DNA of 64,000 nucleotides from Symbiodinium natans (Eukaryota; Sar; Dinophyceae; Suessiales; Symbiodiniaceae): contig CAJNDS010002328.1 in assembly GCA_905221605.1 (NCBI GenBank), positions 425,532 to 489,531 of the forward strand, written 5' to 3'. A program made the translations under genes and the position numbers. A model generated the notes under the pieces. That model did not search any database and was not told where the DNA came from. It saw only the letters and a program-made list of their open reading frames with translations. Shown here piece after piece: positions 52,755-64,000 of the stretch. The number at the start of each line of letters is the position of its first letter. Position 1 is the stretch's first letter.

Positions 52755-52847
52755 TACCGCCAGTGCCGCCGACCCCCTCCAAGGGGGGCCAAGGCACTGT
52801 GGGCTCCGGCCGCGGATTATGTATATGTATATATATATATATATAGA
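52755..52847. repeat. GC-rich end plus (TA)n, repeat-family edge
   Basis: GCCGCCGACCCCCTCC is followed by GGGGGGCCAAGG, then CCGCGGATTATGTATATG and (TA)n. A related junction, GGTCGGCGGATTATATATAT, occurs at 53536-53560. The shared CGGATTAT-(TA)n join suggests two copies of one repeat family around the gap. Confidence 0.55.
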
Positions 52848-52907
52848 TGATGGCAGTGTGGCCAGAAAATCACAGAGTCCATGGGGGGGGCGAAGTGTGA
52901 CATCACC

Positions 52908-53007
52908 NNNNNNNNNNNNNNNNNNNNNNNNNNNNNNNNNNNNNNNNNNNNNNNNNNNNNNNNNNNNNNNNNNNNNNNNNNNNNNNNNNNNNNNNNNNNN
53001 NNNNNNN
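52908..53007. other. Assembly gap, 100 N
   Basis: Exactly 100 Ns, the usual placeholder for a gap of unknown size. It lies between (TA)n DNA and G-rich minisatellite, so repeat collapse is likely. Confidence 0.99.
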
Positions 53008-53523
53008 GAGTGGGGGGTGAGAGGGGAAGTGGAGAGGTAGGTGGAGGAGGTGAGGTAAGTGGAAAGTGGCTGGAGAAAAAGTGGCAAGGGCAAGTGAGGT
53101 AAGTGGGAAGTAGGTTGCGTGGGGTGCGGTGGGGGGTGGGGCGGGGGGGTTGGGCGGTGGGGTGGAGCCCATGGGCCGGAAGGCCATGGGTCCATGACAA
53201 GCGTGGGCGGCGGGGCAGGGTGCGTGCGGGGTGGGGGGGGTTGGGGGTGAGGGGCATGCGGGGTGTGTGGGGGGCTTGGGCAAGGGAAGGAGCGGGGGGC
53301 GGGTGCGTGGGTGGTGGGGGTAGGGCAAGCGGGCGGGCATGCACTGGGAGGAGCCATGGGTCCATGAGAAGCATGGCGGGGTGCGTGGGGGGCTTGGGCA
53401 AGGGAAGGAGCGGGGTGCGTGGGTGGTGGGGGTAGGGCAAGAGGGGGGGCATGCACCGGGGGCGGGTCGAGCTTTGGATGGGGTGGAGTAGGTGGTAGGG
53501 GTAATGGGTCTTCACTGACGCCG
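53008..53523 (+). repeat. G-rich minisatellite
   Basis: About 500 bp of GGGGT/GGGTG-rich DNA with higher-order repeats. The block GGCTTGGGCAAGGGAAGGAG recurs at 53273 and 53391 (period 118), and CCATGGGTCCATGA recurs at 53186 and 53354 (period 168). Pro/His-rich - strand frames are artefacts. Strong G-quadruplex potential. Confidence 0.9.
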
Positions 53524-53589
53524 CCCCGCTAGGGGTCGGCGGATTATATATATATATATGTATAACACACACACACACACACACACACC
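53524..53589. repeat. Palindromic GC block, (TA)n and (CA)n
   Basis: CGCCGCCCCGCTAGGGGTCGGC is partly self-complementary and leads into GGATTATATATATATATATG and then (AC)n. It pairs with the similar edge at 52755-52847. Confidence 0.75.
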
Positions 53590-54395
53590 CCTTTGTAGGC
53601 CTTTTCATCCTTGTTCCGTGCCTCGAGCAGTGGTCCCGCCAACGCATCTCTTTCGCATTCTCGGAGATTCTTCGGCCCTCCAAGATGTCCGTTTCCGTGA
53701 TAAACCTTGATCGAACTTTTCCGCGACATGTACATGAACTGAAGATTAGTTTGCTCGTTCTGCAAGCAGTCTTTGCCCTCAGCTCTTCTACCAAATCCAA
53801 CTCAGTGATAGTGCCTGCCCAGCGTCTGTTGTCTCTGGACATCTAGACCGCAGTTTCGTCGATGGCCTTCCAAGCTGGGGTTGGCACCGCAGCGTACGCA
53901 GGCTCAAGTCCTGGGCCGCCTTGTATGCTTTCTGAACACTTGACTACTATGTCCCCAAAGAGTCGGACGGATTGGACTGCGAGAATCGATGTCCGCTGCT
54001 GTGGGCACCTTCAGCTAGTTGCATGCGTACTCCGCCCGGGCCTGACACCTTCACATCGTTGCGTTCTTCTCTTCCGCCGAAGTGCTCTTGCCCTTTATAT
54101 CCCTTTATCGTCTCTGAAGGATGTGATGCCTCATCTCACTCGTCGGCCAGCGGGCTGATCAGTTGGTTCAGATCGCTGCAGCTCGCCATGTTGCTCATCG
54201 CGTAGCCCAGCTGTAGGCGCTGTAGGATTTGCTGGACAAAGTGGTGATGCAGGTGAGAAGTCTCCCTTCATCTCTCTGCCCCACATCCCCGCACTCAGGG
54301 GTACTACACGCAAAATGTTTCTGAGTGCCTTCGCAAGTCCAGCTCTTGCTTTGGAAGTCCGACCCATGGCAGCAGTGAGGAGCCTCTTCCGAGCA
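53590..54395. other. Unassigned DNA
   Basis: No supported gene; short open frames on both strands only. Confidence 0.45.
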
Positions 54396-54667
54396 GCACG
54401 GCGACCTCAATGGAGATCGCGGCCGGAGCTCATGTTGCCGATGCGATGCGGACTTTGGAGCGATTTGTTCACAAGGCTACCGAGGAGGCTCTGTCACTAA
54501 GCGCGGTTCCAGAACCCGGTTTGAGTTATTTGACTATGTCTGACTTGCCAAAATGTCAAACGTATTGTGGCAGCTTGGAACAACTCAGGAAAAAGACCGT
54601 TACGCTGCTTGAGCATTCCCTCCAGGGCATCAGTTATGACGACATGCTGTCCAGAGTCCTGGCATAA
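54396..54667 (+). CDS. Possible C-terminal exon of an unknown protein
   Basis: The + frame passes through MEIAAGAHVADAMRTLERFV, LPKCQTYCGSLEQLRKKTV and GISYDDMLSRVLA-stop. The helical, charged composition is convincing, and the start at 54410 may be internal to an exon. No family is recognised. A paired short piece (VVGHARALKVATPK) near 54720 is in another frame. Confidence 0.35.
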
Positions 54668-57600
54668 CCCGTCTCTAGATGTACACTGGATGTATACTGT
54701 TGAAACAACCTTCCCAGCAGTAGTTGGCCATGCCCGGGCCCTCAAAGTGGCAACGCCGAAGGTAAACGTAAACATGTTGGATGTGTGGGCTGTGATCTCG
54801 AAGGATCTTGGATAAGCAGAACCTCAGCACCAGGTTCACCCCACCACCCTCAAGCCAACAAATTGAGAACCATGGAACTGCAAGTAGCTACTACAAGTAG
54901 TGTAGGCAGTCCCGAGCGGCCTCGACAAGCATAGCCTGCCGAAGCTCGCCCGAGCCATGCAGTCTTAGCATTGCCTTGTAACAGCGTGGCACGAAGCTTT
55001 GGCCCGTCATTGAGGCCATCATGTCAGTAACCTGGGTATCTGTGCATACATACAGCGCATGCCTGCATTCCGGCGCAGTATTCAAGTTAAGGATTCGAAC
55101 GTCCGCATTGGCCTCGGGCCAGACACCGTGGATCCAACCCTGCAGATTACGAAGAGGGCTTGGAGCATGTCGGCAAAGTGCCATCACTATTTGACAGGCA
55201 GGTGTCGCATGGCCGGGCGAACAGGCGAGATGGGCATGTGCCTTGCAGATCAAATGGTGGCTCTCAAAGGACATCCTTACAGGTGCAAGGCACCTCCAGT
55301 GACCGCAGAAGTAGCGCTGACACGACCGGCCCGGTCGGTGTCCGCACCACTCAAAGCTCGGGAAACTCTGACTTTGAGCACATGGGGCCGCTTGGGACGG
55401 CCAGACAGTTTTGAGGCATGCCTCTTCGCCTCTTCGCCTCTTAGCGTGTTTCACCAGAGCGTCGCTCGCAAAGCGCGGGGCATGTTTACCATGAGAAGGC
55501 CGTGAGTAGACTCTCATGCTTTTTTCCTAAGTCTCAACACCCTAGGTGTTCACAGGCACGGGCGTCGGCGCATCAATCAGCAGCTCGAAATGGGTTTCAG
55601 CCGTGACATGCCGTGACGGGGCTACATGACATGCCAGCAAGGTTGCCAGCTTCCTTCAAGCGTGCAGTTGTGATTCCTGCAGGCATCCGCCGCGAGGGCG
55701 CCAGTTGTTCCTTCGGCTTTTTGCTTGACTCCCAGTGTGCACCGACATTTGACGTGCCCGCAGTGAGTAGCAGTCTTGAAGCCATTCATAGCTTTCTCTC
55801 TACGCAAGCTGCCAGAGTATTAAGACCAAAATACAAATATGTTGAGATGCGAAATTGGGTGAATAACGAGCTTGCCACGACCAAGCTGGTCCTCCACTCC
55901 CCACTCCCACTGACCAAGCGTCAAATCCAGAGAGTGGCCCTGACGGGCCTGAAAACCTTGAAGCCCAGACACGAAACCCTGAGACTGCCCTGCATTGCGA
56001 CCCAGTCAGCGAGGCAGGTGGCAAAAAATCAATCCCTCAAGCCTGAACCCTCAGTGACCCTCAGCCCCACACCATCCCCCAAACGTGCGAAAGCCCAAAC
56101 CCCTTCAACCCCTAAGCCGCATTACGCTCGTACTGTCTTATGTTGTAGGACCTGGTAGGATGTTGCACCTGGCGGTTCACGCGCACTGTGGCACTTATAT
56201 GTAGGGTTACAAGTAGGGTGGCTGTGCTTACAACGTTACTTAGGGTACTAACCCTACTTAGAAGATCTTAGAAGTAGGTATGAACCGCCAAGCAGGAGTT
56301 GCCTTTGAAGAGCCTGGGTGGAGGGTGCAGTAATTTGCTGCGCGTTTCGGTTCGATGCTTTGTCGGCTTTTTTTTTTGTCAGGCGTAGCGGGGGATAACG
56401 GTGCTTGCTTGAATGCAGAAAAAGGTCGTGGGAAGGTTAGGGATCATCGGCGAAATGAGGAAACGAGACAGCACGTGACACTATTGCTAAGTCCATGTGG
56501 TCCTGGCATGTCCTGGCCTGCTGCGTGGGAGGTGATAGGCCCAGTCAGAGTTGCCGCTTGACAAGGTCTGCGCAACGTCTGCGCTGCCTGAGCGTTGCGA
56601 ACGTTAGCGAGGCCAGATCAGGTACGCAATAGTAGGAGTTGCTAGTTCTGCTTCAGGTTGGGATGTTCTCATGGATTCCACACGTAGCTTACCAGGAACA
56701 GTTGGAACCATTAGCCTTCATCCACGGCTTCGCAAAACAACTCCTTGCTGGAGTGCAAGCGCTGCAAGGAATCATGCATGTAGCGTTGCACTTCAGGGTG
56801 CATCACCTGAAAGGATTTAAAGCGACCTCGTGCCAAGCATGGGGGTCGAATTTCTTGCGATCTGGAATCGCAACTCTGACTTCATATGGGACCTGGTCTC
56901 ACAAAGAATTGGGCCTCAAAAAGGGTGTTGTGCCCGTGGCTGAGAAAATGCGTTCTGCATCTTGGGGCAGCCATGGGCAGCCCTCGCGAGGGTCGAATTC
57001 AAAGGGGTGGTACCGTGCTGAAGCAGCTGCAGTCCGTCTCGGCAACGACCAGCTCCCCACATGCCGAAGATGGTGCTCATGTGCTCATTTTGGCTTTGCA
57101 TGCGATTGCTGCAGCTGTCCACGCTTGGTTATATTTCATGGCAGCATCTGTGTAGTAACCAGGCCCTACAGTACTTGGCACACGGCCTTCTGCGTGCTCG
57201 CTGCAGAGTCAGCACAACTGAAGCCTTCGAGCCAAACTCACTCACTATGCAAAGTAGTCCGAACTTGGGCCGGTAAATCGTGCAGCCAGCGTGTCGCTTC
57301 GCCAAGCCCGAGGCAGAAAGTATTGAGTAATGACCGCTACGGACACTCTGATGTCATGTATCTAGATTCGGCTTTAACGTGCTACTTGTGAAGGGGTGTT
57401 TTAGAGCGTCACATGACAGGTGGTCGTAAAAATCACATAGCACAGAATTTGTCGCCGGGTGCGGCTACTAAGAAGTGTCAGTCTCAGCCTCTCTCTATCG
57501 GTACCTGGCTGCATGTGTCAGGCTTAGTTGTAGTCAGTGGCGAGACAGGCCCAATGGGAGGACTCGCAGGAAAGGCATCATCGCTGCGACCTTTAGGATG

Positions 57601-58124
57601 CGCTTACGCAAACGGAACTTCAGGGGATACCCCCCTCCTTGACCACAAATAGTAATGGCGTGGAGAGTTCAGCAGTTAGCTTGAACATCTCGACTATGTT
57701 CAAGTGTTTTTAGTCTGGTTCCTGTCACTTGGCAAGGGCATGGATGCCTTCATGGACGTCAGCATGCCACGGCCTTAACATGGGCTTCCGAATCGAACAG
57801 AAAAGATACGCTCTCGTCCGAGAGATAGTACGCCGACGTACGCGCACCAAGAGTGACTTTCGGCCTTTAGGTCCGAGATATCCAAGACCTGAGGGCACTG
57901 TAAGCGGCAGCGAGGGGGGCCTTGATCATGCGAACATTGACTTAGATAAGATCCGAACAAATCCACACGTTGCTTTGTTTTGGGCAATCAATCCGGTCAA
58001 GGGTGGTCTCGATTCTTTTTAGATATTAGAAGGAGCAAAATCTGACGGGTCCAGGCTTCGTTTCAAAGCTCAAACTGTCAAGTTTTCAACATGACCAGCA
58101 GTATTGCTATGCCGTGAAATTTAA
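54668..58124. other. Unassigned DNA with a fold-back element
   Basis: Open stretches such as 55613-56158 are Pro/Ser/Lys-rich toward the end (SLKPEPSVTLSPTPSPKRAK) and have no motif. The only structured item is the fold-back at 56170-56290. No gene is supported. Confidence 0.4.
56170..56290. repeat. 121-bp fold-back element
   Basis: The outer arms TGGCGGTTCA and TGAACCGCCA are perfect 10-bp inverted repeats. Inside are GTAGGGTTA and TAACCCTAC, a further perfect 9-bp pair, and CTACTT...AAGTAG. It looks like a small MITE or a structured RNA. No clear target duplication is seen. Confidence 0.6.
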
Positions 58125-58184
58125 TTGCTAATATCGGCGGAGTTAGACCGCAGTCACAAGGCAAATCACAAGTCACGCGCGAAG

Positions 58185-58595
58185 TCATGCAGTGCAAGTC
58201 TGAGGCCTGCGCAAAAGCCCTGGAAACCATCCTGGCTCACCGACGAGGACGAGAAGAACTGTCTGCACTCTTCTGATGCCAAAGTGCAAAAGTCCAAAGA
58301 CGTGATAAATCGGGCAATGTCCTTTCAGAACCACCAGGAAGCGGCCATGCTCTGCCAACCAGGGGCGGCAGAGGCCCTGGAGGCGTGGATAGAGCGCAGC
58401 CTGTCGGATGTTTCCGCCGTGGTCATCCGTGATGAAAGTACAGTGCATCAGGCTCAAGCGAGAGCAGTGGTGCAGAGCGCGGCAGAACACGCCGCGATGC
58501 AGGCCTGCAGACTGCAGACGTCTTCCTTCATCAGTGAGCTCGTATACTGCCAAGACTGCATGGAATGCCCTGATGCTGCTTTAGGAGGCAGCTGA
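58185..58595 (+). CDS. Candidate exons of an unknown helical protein
   Basis: Two overlapping frames look coding in succession. About 58190-58275 reads SEACAKALETILAHRRGREE, then the other frame from about 58262 reads DAKVQKSKDVINRAMSFQNH, GAAEALEAWIERSLSDVSAV, RAVVQSAAEHAAMQA and ends at a stop in 58593-58595. A one-base difference or tiny intron would join them. It is Ala/Glu/Gln-rich and helical, with Cys pairs near the end (CQDCMEC). Function unknown; the frame break may mean a pseudogene. Confidence 0.4.
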   Translation, partial: SCSASLRPAQKPWKPSWLTDEDEKNCLHSSDAKVQKSKDVINRAMSFQNHQEAAMLCQPGAAEALEAWIERSLSDVSAVVIRDESTVHQAQARAVVQSAAEHAAMQACRLQTSSFISELVYCQDCMECPDAALGGS

Positions 58596-60735
58596 AGCAT
58601 CTGTCCCATGGCAGGCATGGATCTGTTGAGCTCAGCGTGTTTGATACAGCACTCAGAGTCCTGCTGGGATTCTGTGCATGGCCTTGTGCTTGTACCTTTC
58701 CAGGTAGACACGGCCGGCGAACAGGCAGAAACAGTACTTGCTGCACATCTATAGGCTCTCAAAACTTTAGCTTTATGCGCTGATTGACGTTTTGTCACAG
58801 GACTTGATGCAGCGCGCGCCAATCGTGGTGCCGCCAATTCGAGGCATCATCGTGCAACATTTTGCAACACACGTTTTGATGCGATGCCCCTGCCGTGTCC
58901 AAAAGAGTGCACGCCTGGCTGCATCACTTCTCCATGTTGGGGAAAGTACTTGTAGGTGCTGTTGTTCCTGGTGCCGCAACTTGGCTTGAGTTTCAGTTGA
59001 CCCTTCAATTTGGATTGCCACAGGCCCCCCCACCAAGCCCACGCACCCCCCCCACCCTCCCCCACACCCCCACCCCCCGGCCCACGAGCAGAAGCGCACG
59101 ATCGGCATGCGGTAGCAGAGCGGTGGTGACATGACATGTCCACGGGGCAGCCAGTTTTTCTGTGTTCTGCCCTTCGCCGGTCACAGCTGATTTATTGCGG
59201 AGTTGATACCAGCAGCGATTTTCAGAGCATCGCGGCTGACTTAGGATCTGAACCCCGTCGTCGCAGCGACTGCAGGCTGCGCTGTTTGTGCCATGAAAAG
59301 GTTGCTTTCCATATGTCTTCATGGAGCTAGTTTTGAACCTCGCCACTAACTCGGGGAGGGCGGGTTGGTTCACGGTCGCTAGCCTAGCTGCGCCTCGCCG
59401 GCAGCTCTTGCGAGTCGGAGGTGATGATGCGTAATCGCGTCAAGCACCTTACGGCAAGTCACGAAAGCTAGCTCTTTGGAGCTTGCGAGAGTCGTTTACA
59501 ACCTTTCTCTGCAGTTTTTCGGGTAGGTCAACAACCGACCCCGGGCCTTATCTGGTCTGAAAATCGGGCTGCGAGGGGGTTAAAGATTGATTCTTCCAAT
59601 CTTTGGCCCTTTAAAGATGTGGCCCCTATCCGGGTGCCTTAGATTTCATTGGGCCCCCCCCGCTTGAGGCCCCTTCAAAACCTTTCGTTGCTTGTTGGAA
59701 GGGTGCGAACAACAATCGAGCAGCATTTGCTTATGCTCGAAGCGTGCAGAAACCTATGGCAGACATTCTTCGCCACTCGAGTTCTTGACGTTTCGCACTG
59801 AGTCTCTGGAGTTAGGATTTCTAGCCCCAAAATAGACGAGGACATAAACTGCACTGACCTGGTTGCGCTGGCCGCCTGCTACTCCGGCGTGCGTCTAGCT
59901 TTCGCCAGATCTCAGGTCTAGACGTCTTGCAACATCTAGCAGCCGTGCGTGTGAGAGTGTAAGTCAGTGTGTTGTTCCTCCCTTATGTGTGCCACCTTGC
60001 TGGCAAAGAGAACTGCCATGCGAGCACCAATTCTGGTGTTTCACAAAACGCGATTCACTGCATGCCGTGAGGGTTGGGGTGTGGGGGGGTCTTTGATGCT
60101 GGCTTTTCTTCGTTGTGTTCAGGCGCGCGTCAGACCATGCAATCAGTAAGACAAAAGCGTCATACACCCGAGGATCCGGCGGGATCTTCCTTGATATGTG
60201 CTTGACTACTTCCTTCCACCTGGCACGTTGAGATTGGGGCCCTCTCCTGATCGGAGTGAACCATTCGAGGTCCAGGCAGCTCACGGACTCAAGGCTCTGA
60301 GGCGCACCAAAGCAAAGATCTACGTCTCCACGCATTGCGACGCCGCCAAGAGACTGCCTTGACATTCAGTGCATAGCACACTGTGGCCAAGCTGGCTGCG
60401 TCCCTGAGGCCAGGCGCAGCAGGTGTAACAAAACACCTACCCCCTTTCTCAGCACATGACATCTGACAGGGCCAGGAGGCCATGCCAACAGACCGCGGGC
60501 TTGAGCGGACTTCTACTCAACATGTTCACATGTTCTGAAAGGCATGTAGCATCATGCGGCTCGGCTTATAGTCCTTTGCTTGCTTGTAAACTTTAATCCA
60601 GTGTTCCAGTGTCGCATGCTCCACATTGACATGACAGGATGCTGCTGCATTCTGCTGCGCAGTTCTGAAGCACAGTGACACACACACACACAGAGTACCT
60701 CTGAGAGGGTACAGTCGAATGACGTCGACACTTTC

Positions 60736-60772
60736 TGCTCTCTCTCTCTCTCTGTCTCTCTCTCTCTCTCTC
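60736..60772. repeat. (TC)n microsatellite
   Basis: About 37 bp of TC repeats with one G interruption; a (CA)n run lies 40 bp upstream at 60676-60694. Confidence 0.9.
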
Positions 60773-62635
60773 ACTATGGGGCCACAGCTCTGCAGAATGT
60801 GCGATAGAGCCGCATGGCTCGCTCAAAGCTTTCAACAACCACAAAATGTAGTAGAGCCGAAGGGATGGGATGGACTAAGCTCATCCAACCTAATTATACC
60901 AAGAACTTCCTGCCGTAAGCATCGCCCTGCCTCCCTGGATCCACACCACGCCAGGAATGACGTCGATGGGCCCGGGGTTCCTGAGCCCTGGCTGAAACAC
61001 GTCGTTGTTGGTTGAAGATTCTGCTTTTCCCAGCTTTGTTCAGTTGCTCCACTTAGGCCTAGGCTGGCAAAGCTGGCGAAGCACGCTGCTTGTGGATAGA
61101 TGTTTGAGCACGAAACTACCCAAGGACGGGAAATGCTCCTGCATCAGGCTCCGGCACGTGTTGACTCAATGATGCCAGCAGACACATGAAGTTCTTGTCC
61201 TTGCTGCTTTGACACGCGCAAAATTGTCAGACGCAGAACGGTTGCGAGTGTTGACAGGACAGACACATGCGGGCCTGCCTGTACCGGCCAACATGAGGCG
61301 GCGGCAGACAATCTGCAGCAAACAAAAAAAGCAATAGCAAACCGCGGGAAGCACACACCCACATTGCCAGAGAAGTAGTAGCACATGACATGACATGACA
61401 CTTTCAGAAGTCTCAATTGAAAGGCTTCCAGAGGATGTAGAAGCTGAGAAGTCAGCGGCCAAGTGAGATTGCTTGGTTCGACGTGCTTTGCTGATCTAGG
61501 ATGTGTACCGCATCCTGCCCAGACAACACGTCTGGCTCAAGAACATCGCACAGTATGGCGGCTAAATGCAAACTGTGGTAGAAATACAGTCTTGCACATG
61601 CGCTCTTGCAACGAGATTTGCCCATGCAAGAGTAGACTTTCTGCAGTCCCACTGAAGATTCAGAAATGGTAGCTTCTTGATCACATGCAGCGAGGTCAGT
61701 GCCCAAGGTTGTGGGACCTCGCATAATTACGCCGAAGGCCGGCAGCAATAAGTTGTGCGGCGGCAGTTTTGGATGCTCTGAGACAGTGCACGCATCGATC
61801 TCGGAGGTTCCAATCAACCCGGTCAGACCACCTTCAGAGACCCATGCCGCAACAGTCAGCTGCGGCCTTACTCTGCCTGGAAATGCCATGAGGGCAGCTC
61901 GCGTGACAGATCCTTCTTGAAAAGGCAGAGCTAGTAGCAGAGAGACCACCTCCCTGCCTTGAGATGCATCAGAATTGCGTTAAGGTGTTCTGTAGCTGTG
62001 CGGTGCAATGAGGTGTACCACTGCCAGCTGCGGCAAGCGGTGTCACAAGCCAGGTGACTCCACAGCCTGCCACTTTCAAGTCGAACGACGGGCTCCGCTG
62101 TAGCAGCGGGGGGAACTTACTTCAAACATCAGCAGCATTGGCTGAGGCTGCCGCCTGACAAACCAAAAGCCTCAACATTGACCAAGCATGCCAAACATTC
62201 TTGCGGGATAACTGCCAAAGATGGGCCATTCTCCTGCTTTCGAGTTGTCCGCAGGTTCGCCCTGAAATGCCACTGCTGCAGCCTCGTGGAATGCTCTAGC
62301 CTGAGTTCGAATGTATATGTCCTTGAGCAGAGTGCAAAAAGAACGTGCCGTATACCTGCAGCGAAATGTGCGAAGGCAGCTGAAGCTGGCCAAAGGCGCT
62401 GTTTCGACCGCGTTTTGCTCCCAGAGATGCATGGAAGCCCATGTTGCCAAAAAACCTTTGGTTCCTGCCAAGGCCAATAAGTGGCACAGGTCCAAGTGCA
62501 TCGCTTCGAGCTCAATGCTTTTCTTGAGCCCCACAAACTCTGTGCTTGTATCCCGCCATTGCCGTGCTTCCTACAGTAGCTTACCTTGCTGATAAGCATT
62601 TTGGCCAAGGTCTTCAGCCAGCCCGCCAACTCCCA

Positions 62636-62685
62636 CTCCAGTGGCCCCAGTGGCTCCAGTGGCTCCAGTGACTCCAGTACCCAGA
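62636..62685 (+). repeat. 9-bp tandem repeat (CAGTGGCTC)n
   Basis: Four to five units of CAGTGGCTC/CAGTGACTC. In one frame they encode a Ser/Gly string, but there is no surrounding gene evidence. Confidence 0.75.
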
Positions 62686-63404
62686 GCTGCGGGTATGTGG
62701 GGGGCTTAGCATCTGAGAGGGCTGTGCAAATAGCCACGCTTCAGGAGCTCAAGTTCCAGAATTTCAGGTTTTACGAAGAGCTTTAGAGGGCTGACCATGC
62801 GCTGCGAGAGCACTTGCTTGTAGCCAAGGGCCGTGCCTCCGCGCATGCCCACTGCCCGGCACGAAGCTCAGTTCTTTGGCATGGGGTTCGGATCCTTTTG
62901 CTTTGCTGTTGGCCTTGGTTAAGTCGTGGGATTTGTCCAGGGATCCTTGCACTTCCTGCTGTGAGTCCCATTCGGAGTTCGCTTGAGTGTGTGCGGTTGC
63001 ACCATAGCAAACCCCAAGAAGGAAATCAAACCCGTGTTTCATTTTGTTGCGTTTAGGCCTCAGTCGGGGCCTCAGCCGCCAAAAGCGCCCCCGCCTGCGC
63101 TGGAAGCTCAGCGAGATCAGAGCAGACAGATGGTTCTTTACATTCTATGCTAAGGAATATCAGCACGAATACTCAGTGCAGCCAATGCCACCGATTGAAA
63201 CCTTGCTAAGTAGCCCATACCTGAATAGTCGTCGCTATGTCTTGCAACTTTTTTTTCGGCTGAGCACTCTTGGGCAGGGCGCTGGTCAACAGCTTGGCCA
63301 CGGACTTAACCTCCAGCAGCATTTAGACCTGACGGATCTCGGCATGAGTTGCCTTCCAAGATCTTCCAAGTGCACCTATGGTGGCCAGATTGGGCTACAC
63401 TACA

Positions 63405-63554
63405 CGCAGTCACACACACCCACACCCACACCCACACCCACACCCACACCCACACCCACACACACCCACACCCACACACCCACACACCACACACCCCACA
63501 CACACACACACCCACACACCACACACACACACACACCCACACCCACACCCACAC

Positions 63555-63589
<35 letters not shown>

Positions 63590-64000
63590 CACACACAACA
63601 CACACAACACACACAACACACACAACACACACAACACAACACACACACACACACACAACACAACAACACACACAACACACACACAACACACAACACACAA
63701 CACACACACACACAAAACACACACAACACACAACACACACAACACACACAACACACAACACAACACAACACAACACAACACAACAACACACACAACACAC
63801 AACACACACAACACACAACACACAACACACACAACACACAACACACACCACACACACCACACACACCACACACACCACACACAACACACACACCACAAAC
63901 AACACACACAACACACACAACACACACAACGCACACAACGCACACAACGCACACAACGCACACAACGCACACAACGCACACAACGCACACAACGCACACA
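63405..64000. repeat. CA-rich compound microsatellite, runs off the window
   Basis: A ~590-bp mosaic of locally homogeneous blocks: (ACACCC)n, (CA)n, (AACACACAC)n, (AACAC)n, (ACCACACAC)n and finally (AACGCACAC)n to the last base. Cys/Val-rich - strand frames are artefacts. Confidence 0.95.

Larger units (their letters stand above)
58596..63404. other. Unassigned DNA
   Basis: No supported gene. It holds a C-rich patch at about 59025-59080, (CA)n at 60676-60694, (TC)n at 60736-60772 and a 9-bp repeat at 62636-62685. Confidence 0.45.

Noticed and set aside
52614-53842. Pro/His-rich - strand frames spanning the gap
   Set aside because: They cross 100 Ns and G-rich minisatellite, so they are not evidence of a gene.
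63306-63999. Cys/Val-rich - strand frames of about 200 codons
   Set aside because: These come from the CA microsatellite, which lacks stops in several frames.

Overview
This window looks like nuclear DNA of a dinoflagellate, most likely a Symbiodiniaceae-type alga. That is inference from content. Gene density is very low. Every recognisable coding segment lies on the + strand. There are single-domain, voltage-gated cation channels with C-terminal EF-hands, broken into short exons. There is also a Ty1/copia element with an unusually long polyprotein and a crowd of decayed non-LTR retrotransposon (LINE) fragments. I see no bacterial operons, CRISPR arrays, rRNA or convincing tRNA genes.

Layout. 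1-13 kb: mostly unassigned DNA with one good short gene (3410-3994, a small protein with CxxC pairs and a basic tail), a 9-bp cysteine-codon repeat (8199-8279) and an almost pure poly-C tract (10032-10313). 13.1-15.2 kb: an N-terminal LINE fragment, then a striking array of GTAC-centred palindromes built from three long hairpins (14844-15183). 15.6-31.4 kb: a transposon nest. LINE copy A (15590-28324) was split first by a 706-bp inverted-repeat element (17635-18340, 6-bp target duplication) and separately by a young Ty1/copia element (18624-27404) with identical 215-bp LTRs and a 5-bp target duplication. Copy A ends in an A10 tract, and straight after it come at least five 5'- or 3'-truncated fragments of the same superfamily, all head to tail.

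31.4-41.3 kb: largely featureless, with one candidate short gene (36428-36922). 41.3-44.0 kb and 50.4-52.3 kb: two voltage-gated channel genes in the same orientation. The second has an almost complete S2-S6 + EF-hand reading frame of 447 codons; the first is split into many small exons. A 185-bp purine tract and an AT-rich microsatellite lie between them. 52.7-53.6 kb: a 100-N assembly gap within G-rich minisatellite DNA flanked by (TA)n repeats. 54-64 kb: weak exon candidates, a small fold-back element, and a ~590-bp CA-rich microsatellite mosaic that runs off the right end.

How parts relate. The copia polyprotein carries gag, a zinc knuckle, protease, integrase, reverse transcriptase and RNase H in copia order. 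One in-frame TGA separates RT from RNase H. A ~600-nt segment in the middle appears to have been swapped into another reading frame, with a putative zinc ribbon now out of frame. The LINE copies show an RT followed by a Cys/His finger and a restriction-like-endonuclease-type C-terminus; none is intact. The two channels are the only recognisable host genes whose biochemistry can be named with confidence. Exon boundaries are estimates because no transcript data are available.
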